Positions 45,015 to 55,018 of a stretch of 64,000 bases of DNA are shown piece by piece. Source of the DNA: Streptomyces sp. NBC_01788 (GTDB lineage: Bacteria; Actinomycetota; Actinomycetes; Streptomycetales; Streptomycetaceae); assembly GCF_035917575.1 (NCBI RefSeq), contig NZ_CP109090.1, positions 868,001 to 932,000 of the forward strand. Reading direction: 5' to 3'. The notes beneath the pieces are model-generated. The model searched no databases, was not told the DNA's origin, and saw only the letters and a list, made by a program, of their open reading frames with translations. Position 1 is the first letter of the stretch, and every line of letters starts with the position of its first letter. The position numbers and the translations under genes were made by a program.

Positions 45015-45698
45015 TCAGTGGGCCGCTGTCAGGAGAGTAAGCCTTCCGTCGTGAACTTCAGCGATCTGGTCGACGACGGTGAGGTGGGTGCGGTCGTGGG
45101 TGACCAGGACGGTGGCAGTGGCCTGCTGGTGGGTGAGCCGGGTGATCAGGTCGATGACAGCGGCGCCACGTTCGTGGTCGAGGGCGCTGGTGGGTTCGTC
45201 GACCAGGAGGACGGTGGGGTCGTTCATCAGGGCACGGGCGATGTTGATGCGCTGGCGCTGACCGCCGGAGAGCTGGTGGGGCCGGCGGCTGGCCTGGTCC
45301 GTCAGGCCGACCGCGTCGAGGAGTTCCATGGCCCGGTTTCGGGCGGTGCGGGGCCTGCGGCCGTCGATCTGGGCCATGGCCTGGAGCTGTTCGGCGGCGG
45401 TGAGGGAGGGCAGCAGGTTGGGCTGCTGGAAGACGATGCCGGTCTTGTGGCGGCGCAGGTCGGTCAGCTCGCCTCGGCTCAGGCCGGCGGTGGAGGTGCC
45501 GTCGATGGTGACTGTGCCGGCGTCGGGCGTGACGAGGGTGGCGGCGACGGCCAGGAGACTGGACTTGCCGGAGCCGGAGGGGCCGACCACGGCAGTCAGG
45601 CTGCCCTGGGGAACCTCCAGGTTGACGTTGTCGAGGGCGGTCAGGCGGGTGTCACCGTCGGGGTAGGTGAGGGTGATGTCGGTCAGCTTGAGGCTCAT
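45015..45698 (-). CDS. ABC transporter ATP-binding protein, LolD/MacB type
   Basis: 227 residues. Walker A GPSGSGKSS (about residues 39-47), Q-loop FQQPNLLPSLT, signature LSGGQRQRINIARAL, Walker B VLLVDEPTSALD and switch VTHDR. This is the short ATPase that pairs with FtsX-like permeases. Its ATG overlaps the permease stop by 4 bases. The transporter is divergent from a histidine kinase/response regulator pair, an arrangement seen in antimicrobial-peptide or envelope-stress detoxification modules. Confidence 0.93.
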   Translation of the reverse strand: MSLKLTDITLTYPDGDTRLTALDNVNLEVPQGSLTAVVGPSGSGKSSLLAVAATLVTPDAGTVTIDGTSTAGLSRGELTDLRRHKTGIVFQQPNLLPSLTAAEQLQAMAQIDGRRPRTARNRAMELLDAVGLTDQASRRPHQLSGGQRQRINIARALMNDPTVLLVDEPTSALDHERGAAVIDLITRLTHQQATATVLVTHDRTHLTVVDQIAEVHDGRLTLLTAAH

Positions 45699-46783
45699 CG
45701 GGTGCTCCCCAGGGCGGTCAGCGGGTCGACGGAGGTGATGCGGAGGATGGACAGAGCGGCTCCGAGGGCGCCGAGGGCGATCATCACCGCGGCCGGGATC
45801 AGGATGGTGCCGGGGGTGAGGACGAACGGCACGGCACTGCCGGCGACGAGGGCTCCCAGGCCGGCGGCGATGCCGGTACCGATCAAAGTGCCGCCGGCGA
45901 GCAGGACCACGGCCTGGCCGAGGGCGTCCTTGAGCAAGCCGGCAGTGGAGGCGCCCAGGGCCTTCAGGACGGCGACGTCGCCGCTGCGCTGGATGGTCCA
46001 GACGGTGAAGAAGGCCCCGATGACCAGGGCGGAGATGGCGAACAGGAAGCCGCGCATCAGCTGCAGGGAGCCGTTCTCGGAGGTGTAGGAGCCGATCGCG
46101 GACAGCGAGTCGTCGGTGGAGACGGTCTTGGTACCGGCCTGCTGGTCGGTGGCCGCCACATCGGCCCCCGAGGTGGTGCTCAGGACGATCACGGTGGCGG
46201 TCGGTCCGTCACCGCCGCCGGTGGGCGGCGCGCTCTTGTACCAGACATCAAGGCTGGTCCAGATGACCGGGGTGTGGCTGAAGTAGGCGTCGCCCCGCAC
46301 CGCGGCCACCTTCAGCTGCTGTCCGGCCAGGGTGAGGGAGTCGCCGGTCTTCACACCGAGGTGGTCGGCGGCCGCGGTGGACAGCACCACCGACTGGTCG
46401 TCGATCTTGCTGCTGTCCGGGGCGAGGCGGGAGCCGGCCTGGATGCCGAAGACGGAGACGGCGGTGCTGTTGTCCCCGGCGGTGGCCTTGGTGGTGGTGA
46501 TCCCCAGCGGTTCGGCGCTTTCGACGCCGGGGGCCTTGGACCACTGCTGCCACTGCTTTTGGGTGACGGTGGAGTTGGCATACGACAGATCCTGACCACC
46601 GGCGGGATCTTGGAAGGCGATCTTATCGGCAGGCAATCCCGTGATCGCCGAGATGTTCTGCCGGCCCAGTCCGGCCGTCAGCCCGGACAGCAGCCCGACC
46701 AGAAGGGTGATCAGCACGATGACGGTTCCCATCAGGGCGAAGCGCCCCTTGGCGAACTTGAGATCTCTCCAGGCGACGAACAC
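45695..46783 (-). CDS. ABC transporter permease, FtsX/MacB-like
   Basis: 362 residues from GTG 46783. One N-terminal helix (LMGTVIVLITLLVGLLSGLT), a large extracytoplasmic domain (residues about 40-240), then three C-terminal helices (LLFAISALVIGAFFTVWTI-like, AVVLLAGGTLIGTGIAAGLGALV and ILIPAAVMIALGALGAAL). The end ITSVDPLTALGSTR is typical of the FtsX family. The outer domain resembles the MacB periplasmic core. It forms a transporter or mechanotransmission complex with the ATPase. Confidence 0.92.
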   Translation of the reverse strand: MFVAWRDLKFAKGRFALMGTVIVLITLLVGLLSGLTAGLGRQNISAITGLPADKIAFQDPAGGQDLSYANSTVTQKQWQQWSKAPGVESAEPLGITTTKATAGDNSTAVSVFGIQAGSRLAPDSSKIDDQSVVLSTAAADHLGVKTGDSLTLAGQQLKVAAVRGDAYFSHTPVIWTSLDVWYKSAPPTGGGDGPTATVIVLSTTSGADVAATDQQAGTKTVSTDDSLSAIGSYTSENGSLQLMRGFLFAISALVIGAFFTVWTIQRSGDVAVLKALGASTAGLLKDALGQAVVLLAGGTLIGTGIAAGLGALVAGSAVPFVLTPGTILIPAAVMIALGALGAALSILRITSVDPLTALGSTR

Positions 46784-46955
46784 AGCCTTGCCTGTCCTTT
46801 CCGGCGGTGGAAGCGGTATGCACTCACCGTCGCCGCCGGCCCCCCGTGTGCGCGTCTGGCGCAGGGCGCCACTTCGCGGGCCGAAAGGCGGCACGCGGGT
46901 TCCAACTTTCGATGGAGGCCCCCGAGCAGCAGGCTTTCGTAGCCTGGAAGGCACT

Positions 46956-48176
46956 GTGAACGCCGCTGCCCCCATCCTGACCCCGACGACTCGGGCCCTG
47001 GCCTGGTGCCTGCACCTGCTGGTCATCGGCCTGCTCGCCCTGGCCGCCGCGCGGGCCACAGCTGACAGCGAGCCGCATGCCGGCCTGACGGTCGCCGCCG
47101 CAGTGCTGTGCGCTGCGGTGTACGCGGTCGGGCCAGTCATGCCCAGCGTCCGCCGATCCCGGCGGGCCGCCGCGCTGTGGCTGGCGGCTGTGGGCATCGT
47201 GTGGCTGGTGCTGCTGGCCCTGTCCCCCAACGCCGTATGGGTGGCGTTCCCGTTGTACTTCCTTCAGCTCCACCTGCTGTCGCGCCGCGCCGCGCTTACC
47301 GCTGTGGTTGCCACCGCGGCGGCGGCCAGCGCCGGCTTCGCCGCCCACCAGCGCGCCTTCAGCGCGGCCATGGCGATCGGACCCGCGCTCGGCGCCGCCG
47401 TCGCGGTCGCGGTGGTGTGGGGCTACCAGGCCCTTTACCGGGAGAGTGAACAGCGCAGGCGCCTGATCGAGGAGCTCACCGCCACGCGCGCCGACCTGGC
47501 CGAAGTCCAGCACACTGCCGGGGTACTGGCCGAACGTGAACGCCTGGCCCGCGAGATCCACGACACCCTCGCCCAGGGCTTGTCCAGCATCCAGCTGCTG
47601 CTGCGCGCCGCCGAACGCGTCCTGCCCGACCGCCCCGATGCCGCCACCCGCCATGTGGAGGCGGCCCGGCAAGCCGCGGTGGACAATCTCGCTGAAGCCC
47701 GCCGCTTCGTCGCTGCCCTCACCCCGCCCGCCTTGGAAGGCACCACCCTGGCCCACGCCCTGGACCGCCTGTGCACCACCACCAGCACGCGCCATCGGAT
47801 CACCGCACGCTTCCACCTCGCAGGCTCCCCTGTCCCGCTGGCCACCGCGCACGAAGTCGCCCTTCTGCGCATCGGCCAGTCCGCCCTCGCCAACACCGTC
47901 CGCCACGCCCACGCCACTACCGCCGAGATCACCCTCAGCTACCTCGACGACCGCATCGCCCTACACGTCGTCGACGACGGCACCGGCTTCGATCCCGGCC
48001 GGCTGCCCGCCCCCGACCTCGAAAACGGCGGCTTCGGCCTGGCGGCCATGCGCGCCCGCATGCACGCCCTGGGAGGCACCCTGACCATCGAATCCACCCT
48101 CGGCCACGGCACCGCCCTGGCCGCCCGGCTCCCCATTGTCCCGCCCGCCGACACCCCGCCTGAGGCCCGCCCGTGA
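46956..48176 (+). CDS. Sensor histidine kinase, HisKA_3 family
   Basis: 406 residues from GTG 46956 after GGAAGG. About six short membrane helices (residues 12-155), then a coiled coil (RRRLIEELTATRADLAEVQHTAGVLAERE), the phospho-acceptor in LAREIHDTLAQGLSSIQLLL, and the ATPase domain (IGQSALANTVRHA; DDGTGFDP; GFGLAAMRARM). It overlaps the response regulator by GTGA. It has no GAF domain, unlike the DevS relic. It probably senses envelope or drug stress and controls the divergent ABC transporter. Confidence 0.95.
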   Translation: MNAAAPILTPTTRALAWCLHLLVIGLLALAAARATADSEPHAGLTVAAAVLCAAVYAVGPVMPSVRRSRRAAALWLAAVGIVWLVLLALSPNAVWVAFPLYFLQLHLLSRRAALTAVVATAAAASAGFAAHQRAFSAAMAIGPALGAAVAVAVVWGYQALYRESEQRRRLIEELTATRADLAEVQHTAGVLAERERLAREIHDTLAQGLSSIQLLLRAAERVLPDRPDAATRHVEAARQAAVDNLAEARRFVAALTPPALEGTTLAHALDRLCTTTSTRHRITARFHLAGSPVPLATAHEVALLRIGQSALANTVRHAHATTAEITLSYLDDRIALHVVDDGTGFDPGRLPAPDLENGGFGLAAMRARMHALGGTLTIESTLGHGTALAARLPIVPPADTPPEARP

Positions 48177-48811
48177 CCGACGACACCCCCATCCGCCTCC
48201 TCTTGGCCGACGACCACCCCGTGGTCCGGGCCGGATTGCGCGCCGTGCTGGAAACCGAGCCCGGCCTCGTCGTCGTGGCCGAGGCCGCCACCGCCGAGGA
48301 CGCCGTCGCCCGCGCCGCCGAGGGCGACATCGACGTCGTCCTCATGGACCTGCAGTTCGGGAAGGGCATGGGTGGCGCCGAGGCCACCGCCCAGATCACC
48401 GCGCGACCGGGTGCCCCCCGCGTCGTGGTCGTCACCACCTACGATTCCGACGCCGACACCCTGCCCGCCATCGAAGCCGGCGCCACCGGCTACCTCCTCA
48501 AGGACGCCCCGCCCGAAGACCTGGCCGCCGCCGTACGCACCGCCGCCGTCGGCCGCACCATCCTGGCCCCCACGGTCGCCGAGAGACTCATGAACCGGCT
48601 GCGCACGCCCGGCACCGCCCTGACCCGACGCGAGACCGAAGTCCTCTCCCTGGTCGCCGACGGCCTGTCCAACCAGGCCATCAGCCACCGTCTCCACCTC
48701 ACCGAGGGCACCGTCAAATCCCATCTCGCCCGCACCTACACCAAACTGGGCGTCGACTCACGCACCGCCGCCGTCGCCACTGCCACCGACCTCGGCCTCA
48801 TCCGCCGCTGA
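48173..48811 (+). CDS. NarL/LuxR-type response regulator
   Basis: 212 residues from GTG 48173, inside the kinase stop. Receiver with DDHP near residue 14, phospho-acceptor in DVVLMDLQFGKGMGG (an atypical FGKG insertion after the Asp) and YLLKDAPPEDL. LuxR helix-turn-helix LTRRETEVLSLVADGLSNQAIS, then EGTVKSHLARTYTKLGV. It is the cognate partner of the kinase. Confidence 0.95.
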   Translation: MTDDTPIRLLLADDHPVVRAGLRAVLETEPGLVVVAEAATAEDAVARAAEGDIDVVLMDLQFGKGMGGAEATAQITARPGAPRVVVVTTYDSDADTLPAIEAGATGYLLKDAPPEDLAAAVRTAAVGRTILAPTVAERLMNRLRTPGTALTRRETEVLSLVADGLSNQAISHRLHLTEGTVKSHLARTYTKLGVDSRTAAVATATDLGLIRR

Positions 48812-48839
48812 CTGGGCACTCAGCCCCAGCACCCCGTCG

Positions 48840-48949
48840 CTCCGTCCCAACAAGGGCCTGCCGCCCAGCGGCGAGTCGCGCGCCGCCCACTCAGCCTCGG
48901 CCCGGCTCTCGGGCGAGTCGTCGAGACCCACGGTGACGGTTCGGAGCAC
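48840..48949 (-). pseudogene. Universal stress protein N-terminal fragment
   Basis: GTG 48949 with GGGAGGTGG upstream. The frame reads VLRTVTVGLDDSPESRAEAE and then WAARDSPLGGRPLL, the first strand and ATP-binding region of UspA-fold proteins. It then runs into non-homologous sequence. Confidence 0.7.
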
Positions 48950-49033
48950 GGTCGCCACCTCCCGGGTTGAGGGTTCCGATATCAACGTGGCGCCGCCGTG
49001 TTGCCGGGGTCAGGTGCCACAGGACCCCGTCCG

Positions 49034-49047
49034 GGACCGGTCGGCCC
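49034..49047. promoter_or_regulatory. Island palindrome, site 3
   Basis: GGACCGGTCGGCCC, one mismatch from sites 1 and 2. It lies between the divergent USP fragment and the CBS-BON gene, 120 bases before the ATG at 49167. Confidence 0.6.
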
Positions 49048-49166
49048 TCTGCAGCGTGGAAGCCGGGCGGCCCGTCCGAAGGCCGGGCGGCCCCTGGCCC
49101 GCCCCCGGCCTCCGGGCACACCCTGGAAGGAGCCGGACATCCCATCGAGGCCCTTACGGAGTCACC

Positions 49167-49823
49167 ATGTACGGCACCTCGTACGTCGTCAGCGATGTCA
49201 TGACTCACACAGTCGCCGCCGTCGGCCCTCGGGCCCCCTTCAAGGAGATCGTGCAGCTGATGCAGGACTGGCAGGTCAGCGCCCTGCCCGTGATCGAGGG
49301 TGAAGGCCGGGTAGTCGGTGTGGTCTCCGAGGCCGACCTGCTGCCCAAGGAGGAACTCCGGGACAGCCCCGACGCGGGCTGTCTCCAGCGGCGTCAGCCC
49401 GTCAACTTGGCGAAGGCCGGCGGCCTCACCGCAGGAGAAGTCATGTCCTCCCCCGCCATCACGGTCCGGGCCGACGCCACCCTCTCCGAGGCCGCGCGCA
49501 TCATGGCGCGCGAGAGGGTCAAGAGGCTGCCGGTGGTGGACGACACCGGTCTGCTGGCGGGCGTCGTCAGCCGGGTCGACCTGCTCAAGGTCTTCCTGCG
49601 CGGTGACGAGGAAATCGCCGAGGAAGTGCGGCGCGAGGTCGTGTCGTACCTCTTCCTGCTGCCGTCGTCGGCCGTGCAGGTGGACGTGCACGACGGTGTC
49701 GTGACACTCACCGGCCGGATACGTGACACCGCCCTCGTCCCCGTCGCCGCACGGCTGATCAGGACCGTCGAAGGTGTGGTGGACGTGGAGTTCGACCTCT
49801 CGCCCGACAGTACGACGCGATAG
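49167..49823 (+). CDS. CBS-pair and BON domain protein
   Basis: 218 residues from ATG 49167 after GGAG. CBS1 (VVSDVMTHTVAAVGPRAPFKEIVQLM ... VVGVVSEADLLPKEELRD), CBS2 (TAGEVMSSPAITVRADATLSEAARIM ... LAGVVSRVDLLKVFL) and BON (VQVDVHDGVVTLTGRIRDTALV). It is a paralogue of the gene at 42868, including the shared VVSEADLLPKEE block. It probably senses adenylate nucleotides under energy stress. Island palindrome site 3 lies upstream. Confidence 0.93.
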   Translation: MYGTSYVVSDVMTHTVAAVGPRAPFKEIVQLMQDWQVSALPVIEGEGRVVGVVSEADLLPKEELRDSPDAGCLQRRQPVNLAKAGGLTAGEVMSSPAITVRADATLSEAARIMARERVKRLPVVDDTGLLAGVVSRVDLLKVFLRGDEEIAEEVRREVVSYLFLLPSSAVQVDVHDGVVTLTGRIRDTALVPVAARLIRTVEGVVDVEFDLSPDSTTR

Positions 49824-49848
49824 CCGGAAAGAGCACCGCGACGTCCGA

Positions 49849-49960
49849 CCAACCGCGAGATCGGCAAGAAGCTGTACCGGTCGGAGAAGACCGTCAAGAG
49901 CCACGTCTCGGCTGCTGGCCAGGCTCAGGGAGCAGCGCCGGGTTCCGGCGGCGGTCCTTC
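49849..49960 (+). pseudogene. LuxR helix-turn-helix fragment
   Basis: The frame reads NREIGKKLYRSEKTVKSHVS and after a one-base shift LLARLREQRRVPAAVL, the recognition helix and end of a NarL-type response regulator. No receiver domain remains. It could be the relic of a DevR-like regulator. Confidence 0.65.
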
Positions 49961-50051
49961 GCCTCTCGCCTCGACCAGCACGAATCCGACCCGCACGATG
50001 CACACCACGCAAAGGACCACGCTGCCCATGGTCCGATGACGGCGGCCGAGG

Positions 50052-50925
50052 TCAGGTGGTGGTGAGCAGGTTCTTCACCTCGACGCCGTCGGCGATCTCC
50101 TCGACCTGGGCCACCAGCCGGGCCATCGTCGCCGAGAGCAGCCGCCCGGTCAGCTCCACGATGCCGCCGTGCACGGTCACGTGCACGGTCTCCCGGTCTG
50201 CCGGGGGACAGCAGGCTTCGATCCTGGCCTGCACCTCCGTCTGGATGCCGGCATCGTCCCTGATCAGCGCCTGCAGCAGCGCGTCGTCACGGCGCACGAC
50301 GCCCACCAGACGGCCCTTGCGATCGGTGACGGGCATTCGCTTCAACTGGCCGGCGCAGCGAGCCAGGCAGCCTCGGCAACTGTCGCGCCGGTCAGAACCG
50401 TGATCGCGGGGCTTGTCATCAGGTCGGCGACCGTCTCACCACGCGCCTTGCCGTGCATGCCGCGCTCACGCAGCCTGCCGATGCGTCCGGGCCGGTGACC
50501 GGAGGCATCGAAGGCAACCCTCTTTGGCAGATCGGACTCCGAGACACCGCCGACCACATGGTCCTCGGCGTCCACGACCGGGAGTGCGCCCACCTGCTCG
50601 CGTGCAAGCAAGCGGGCAACGTCGCGATACGGCAAGTCTTCGCGGAGAGAGGCGGCGGGCACGTCCATCACGTCCCGCACCAAAGGCACACCCCGGGTTC
50701 GGGGAGTGCCGGCCGCGGCGTAGGCGTGGCGGCCGACGGTGCTGCCTGCCTGCCCGAGCCGGGGTGTTCGGCCGCAGTGCCCGCGTGCTTCGCCGCGGCC
50801 GTGGCCACGGCACCCAGGTAACGGGGCAGCCTCTCCTGCCGTGCCGTTTCCTCGGGGCTCCAGGAGCGGGAGGGCACATCCCGCCGGGCCTCGGCCTCTG
50901 CGCGGAAGTTCTGGTGCGCGTCCAC
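50052..50925 (-). pseudogene. CBS-pair/BON protein with frameshifts
   Basis: GTG 50925 (GGAGG upstream) starts MDAHQNFRAEAEARRD and RQERLPRYLGAVATAAAKHA. A shift near 50750 leads to VRDVMDVPAASLREDLPYRD and the first CBS domain (PVVDAEDHVVGGVSESDL). A one-base deletion near 50369 then separates TVADLMTSPAITVLTGATVA from the final KRMPVTDRKGRLVGVVRRDD and the BON domain (VHVTVHGGIVELTGRLLSAT). The 50052-50345 part could still be translated alone. Confidence 0.75.
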
Positions 50926-50989
50926 GGCGGCCTCCCGACTCCGTCGAGCTGCCTGCCATCCCAGTATTCGCGCTCCCTGGCCGTGCCAA

Positions 50990-51003
50990 GAGCCGATCGG
51001 CCC
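50990..51003. promoter_or_regulatory. Island palindrome, site 4, upstream of the V-type ATPase operon
   Basis: GAGCCGATCGGCCC, two mismatches from site 1 with the same arm spacing, 89 bases before the first operon ATG. It is the only obvious operator-like sequence in the operon promoter region. Confidence 0.55.
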
Positions 51004-51091
51004 TGGTGGAACGGCGTGACGGCCCTATCCGGTGCGGGGCGGACGAGGAACGGTGAAACTGGAGGAACAGCCGATCGGCAGGAGGCCGCCG

Positions 51092-51529
51092 ATGAGCCTG
51101 CGGGACTTCCTGGAGCGGTTCCGTCCGGCGGGCACGCCGGGAGCGTCCGCCACGGGCGTGCCCGCCGACCGTGCGGCGGAGCGCGCCGCGGAGTTGGACC
51201 CTGCCCTCGACCGATTGACGGATGTTCAACAGCAGGCGGCACAGATCCGGGCCGCCGCTCAAGAGACAGCCGAGGCCCTTCGCCGGGACGCCTCCCGCGA
51301 AGCCGAACGTCTTGTGGCGGCCGCGCGGGAACAAGCCTCGGAGGTTCGCCGACAGGCCGCTGAACCGCTTGTCCGGGAGGCGCGGCAGGAAGCCGACGCC
51401 CTGCGTGCCGCCGGCGACCGCGCGGCCTCGGTGATCCGCGCGCGGGCCATGGAGCGCATGCCGTACCTGGTGGACCTGGCGGTGGCCGACGCCCTGCGTC
51501 TGGCAGGCGGGGCGCAGGGAGAGCCATGA
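51092..51529 (+). CDS. V/A-type ATPase G/H-like stalk subunit
   Basis: 145 residues from ATG 51092 with AGGAGG upstream. Mostly one long charged helix (DRLTDVQQQAAQIRAAAQET; EAERLVAAAREQASEVRRQA), the hallmark of peripheral-stalk subunits that pair with subunit E. It is first gene of the ATPase operon and overlaps the next start by 4 bases (ATGA). Assignment is from coiled-coil form and position rather than strong sequence signature. Confidence 0.75.
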   Translation: MSLRDFLERFRPAGTPGASATGVPADRAAERAAELDPALDRLTDVQQQAAQIRAAAQETAEALRRDASREAERLVAAAREQASEVRRQAAEPLVREARQEADALRAAGDRAASVIRARAMERMPYLVDLAVADALRLAGGAQGEP

Positions 51530-52441
51530 GTGCCGGCTGGGTCGCCGGAGCGGTGCGGGCGAAAGCCCTCGTCAGCCGGTATCCGGGCGCCGGTGGGGCG
51601 CGGGAGATCGCCCGTGGTCCGACGCTCGACGACGCCCTGCGGCGCCTGGCCACGACGCCGTACGCTCGCTACGCGCGGACGGCGGCGGGCTTGCCGCAGG
51701 CGCAGCGGGCGGTGGCCGCCACCGTGCTGTGGCATCTGCGGGTTCTGGCCGGCTGGCTGCCGCCGGGTGGCGCTCGATTGCTCGTTCCGCTCGCCGCCGG
51801 GTTCGAGATCGCCAACGTGGTCGCCCTGCTGCCCGCGCCGGAGAGTCGCCGCGCGGAGGCGCCTGAGCCGTACCGGCTCGGGGCGCTGGAGACCGCCTGG
51901 CGAAGTCTGGAGCGGGCCGGGACGCCCGCGGAACTGCGCGCGGCGCTCACCGCCTCACCCTGGGGGGACCCGGGCGGCGACACGCCGTGGGCCCTGCTCA
52001 CGGGCATGCGGATGGCCGCCGCTCGGCGCACCGCTGTCGCCGTACCGTCCGCACGCCGCTGGGCCCAGGGACGCGCGCTCCTGCTGGCGGCGCGTGAACT
52101 CTTCGTACACCACCGCTCCCTTCCGGAGCCCGTGCAGCGCGACGCGGCACGGCTGCTCGGGACGCGGGCGCCGGGCGCCGCCTCATACCAGGAGTTCCGT
52201 GAGCACCTGCCCCCGGCGGCCCGTTGGGTCCTGGCGGATGTCGACGAGCCGGGCGAGCTGTGGCGGGCCGAGGTCCGCTGGTGGCGGACGGTGCAGTCCG
52301 ACGGGGCGGCGATGCTGCGCGAGGGCCGGTTCGGGCCCAGGGTGGTCGTCGGTGCGGTCGCCGTACTGACCGTGGACGCCTGGCGGGTGCGGGCGGCGCT
52401 GGAATCCGCCGCTCGCAGTGGACAACCCGGGGAGGCGTTCG

Positions 52442-52455
<14 letters not shown>
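51526..52455 (+). CDS. V/A-type ATPase subunit C (d/AC39-like)
   Basis: 309 residues, all-helical, near the family length of about 330-350. N-terminal WVAGAVRAKALVSRYPGAGGAREIARG matches the start of AC39/subunit C proteins (RARALL..RL), and WRAEVRWWRTVQSDGAAML is near the end. It forms the socket that couples the central shaft to the proteolipid ring. It starts inside the previous stop and overlaps subunit I by 14 bases. Confidence 0.8.
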
Positions 52456-54282
<1,827 letters not shown>

Positions 54283-54284
54283 CG

Positions 54285-54512
54285 ATGGGCACCGTGGCCG
54301 CCATCGGCGCACGAACCGACGTGTGCGGGCTGGCCTTGGCCGGGGTCGACGTCCTCGTCGCGGAGGAACCGGACGCCGTCCGCGAGGCTTGGCGGACGCT
54401 GCCCGACACGGTCGGCCTGGTGATTCTCACGCCCGAGGCCGCCGAGGTGCTGGAGGACGCGGCGACGGCACCCCGGCCGGCCCGGCCATTGACGGTGGTG
54501 ATGCCTTCATGA
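54285..54512 (+). CDS. V/A-type ATPase subunit F
   Basis: 75 residues from ATG 54285, two bases after subunit K, slightly short for the family (about 100). It begins VAAIGARTDVCGLALAGVDV, the FlgA-like beta-alpha start of subunit F, and has LVILTPEAAEVL. It binds the shaft subunit D. It overlaps subunit E by 4 bases (ATGA). Confidence 0.85.
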   Translation: MGTVAAIGARTDVCGLALAGVDVLVAEEPDAVREAWRTLPDTVGLVILTPEAAEVLEDAATAPRPARPLTVVMPS

Positions 54513-55018
54513 CCGCGCCGGTGGATGCGCTGGACCCCGTGCGCGCCGAGTTGCTGCGCGCGGCACGCGTCTCGGCCGACGCGGTACTGGACCGTACACG
54601 GGCCGTCGCGGCTGAAACCCTGCGCGCGGCTCGCGCTACGGCTGAGGCGGTGCTCACGCGGGCCCGGGAACTCGGCGAGGCCGAGGGCGCCGCCGAGGCG
54701 GCCCGGGAACAGGTTCGCGCAGCGCAGGACGCCTGGGCGGTGGAACTCGCGGCCCGCGCCGAAATCTATGTGGCGCTCAGGGCCGCGGTTCGCGCAGGCG
54801 TGCGGCGGGCGCTGGCTGAGGATGCGGTTTCGCAGTCGCGCCTGACGGAGGTGGCACGGGCCCGGCTGGGAGCGGAGGCGCGGGTCGTGTCCGCCGCGGA
54901 GGGCGGGGTGACGGCCGAAGTGCCTGGCCGCCGGGTTGATCTGTCGGCGGACGCCCTCGCCGACCGCGCCTTGGACAGGCTGGGCCTTCAAACCGAGACG
55001 CTTTGGGGGCCACCGTGA
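54509..55018 (+). CDS. V/A-type ATPase subunit E
   Basis: 169 residues from ATG 54509. The N-terminal long helix (DRTRAVAAETLRAARATAEA, VLTRARELGEAEGAAEAARE) and the C-terminal globular part (RLGAEARVVSAAEGGVTAEV, then VDLSADALADRALDRL) match the E peripheral-stalk subunit. It overlaps subunit A by 4 bases. Confidence 0.85.
   Translation: MTAPVDALDPVRAELLRAARVSADAVLDRTRAVAAETLRAARATAEAVLTRARELGEAEGAAEAAREQVRAAQDAWAVELAARAEIYVALRAAVRAGVRRALAEDAVSQSRLTEVARARLGAEARVVSAAEGGVTAEVPGRRVDLSADALADRALDRLGLQTETLWGPP

Noticed and set aside
46956..48811. The intact kinase/regulator pair as the DevS/DevR of the island
   Set aside because: The kinase has membrane helices and no GAF domain, and the pair is divergent from an ABC transporter, so it is more likely a transporter-linked system.
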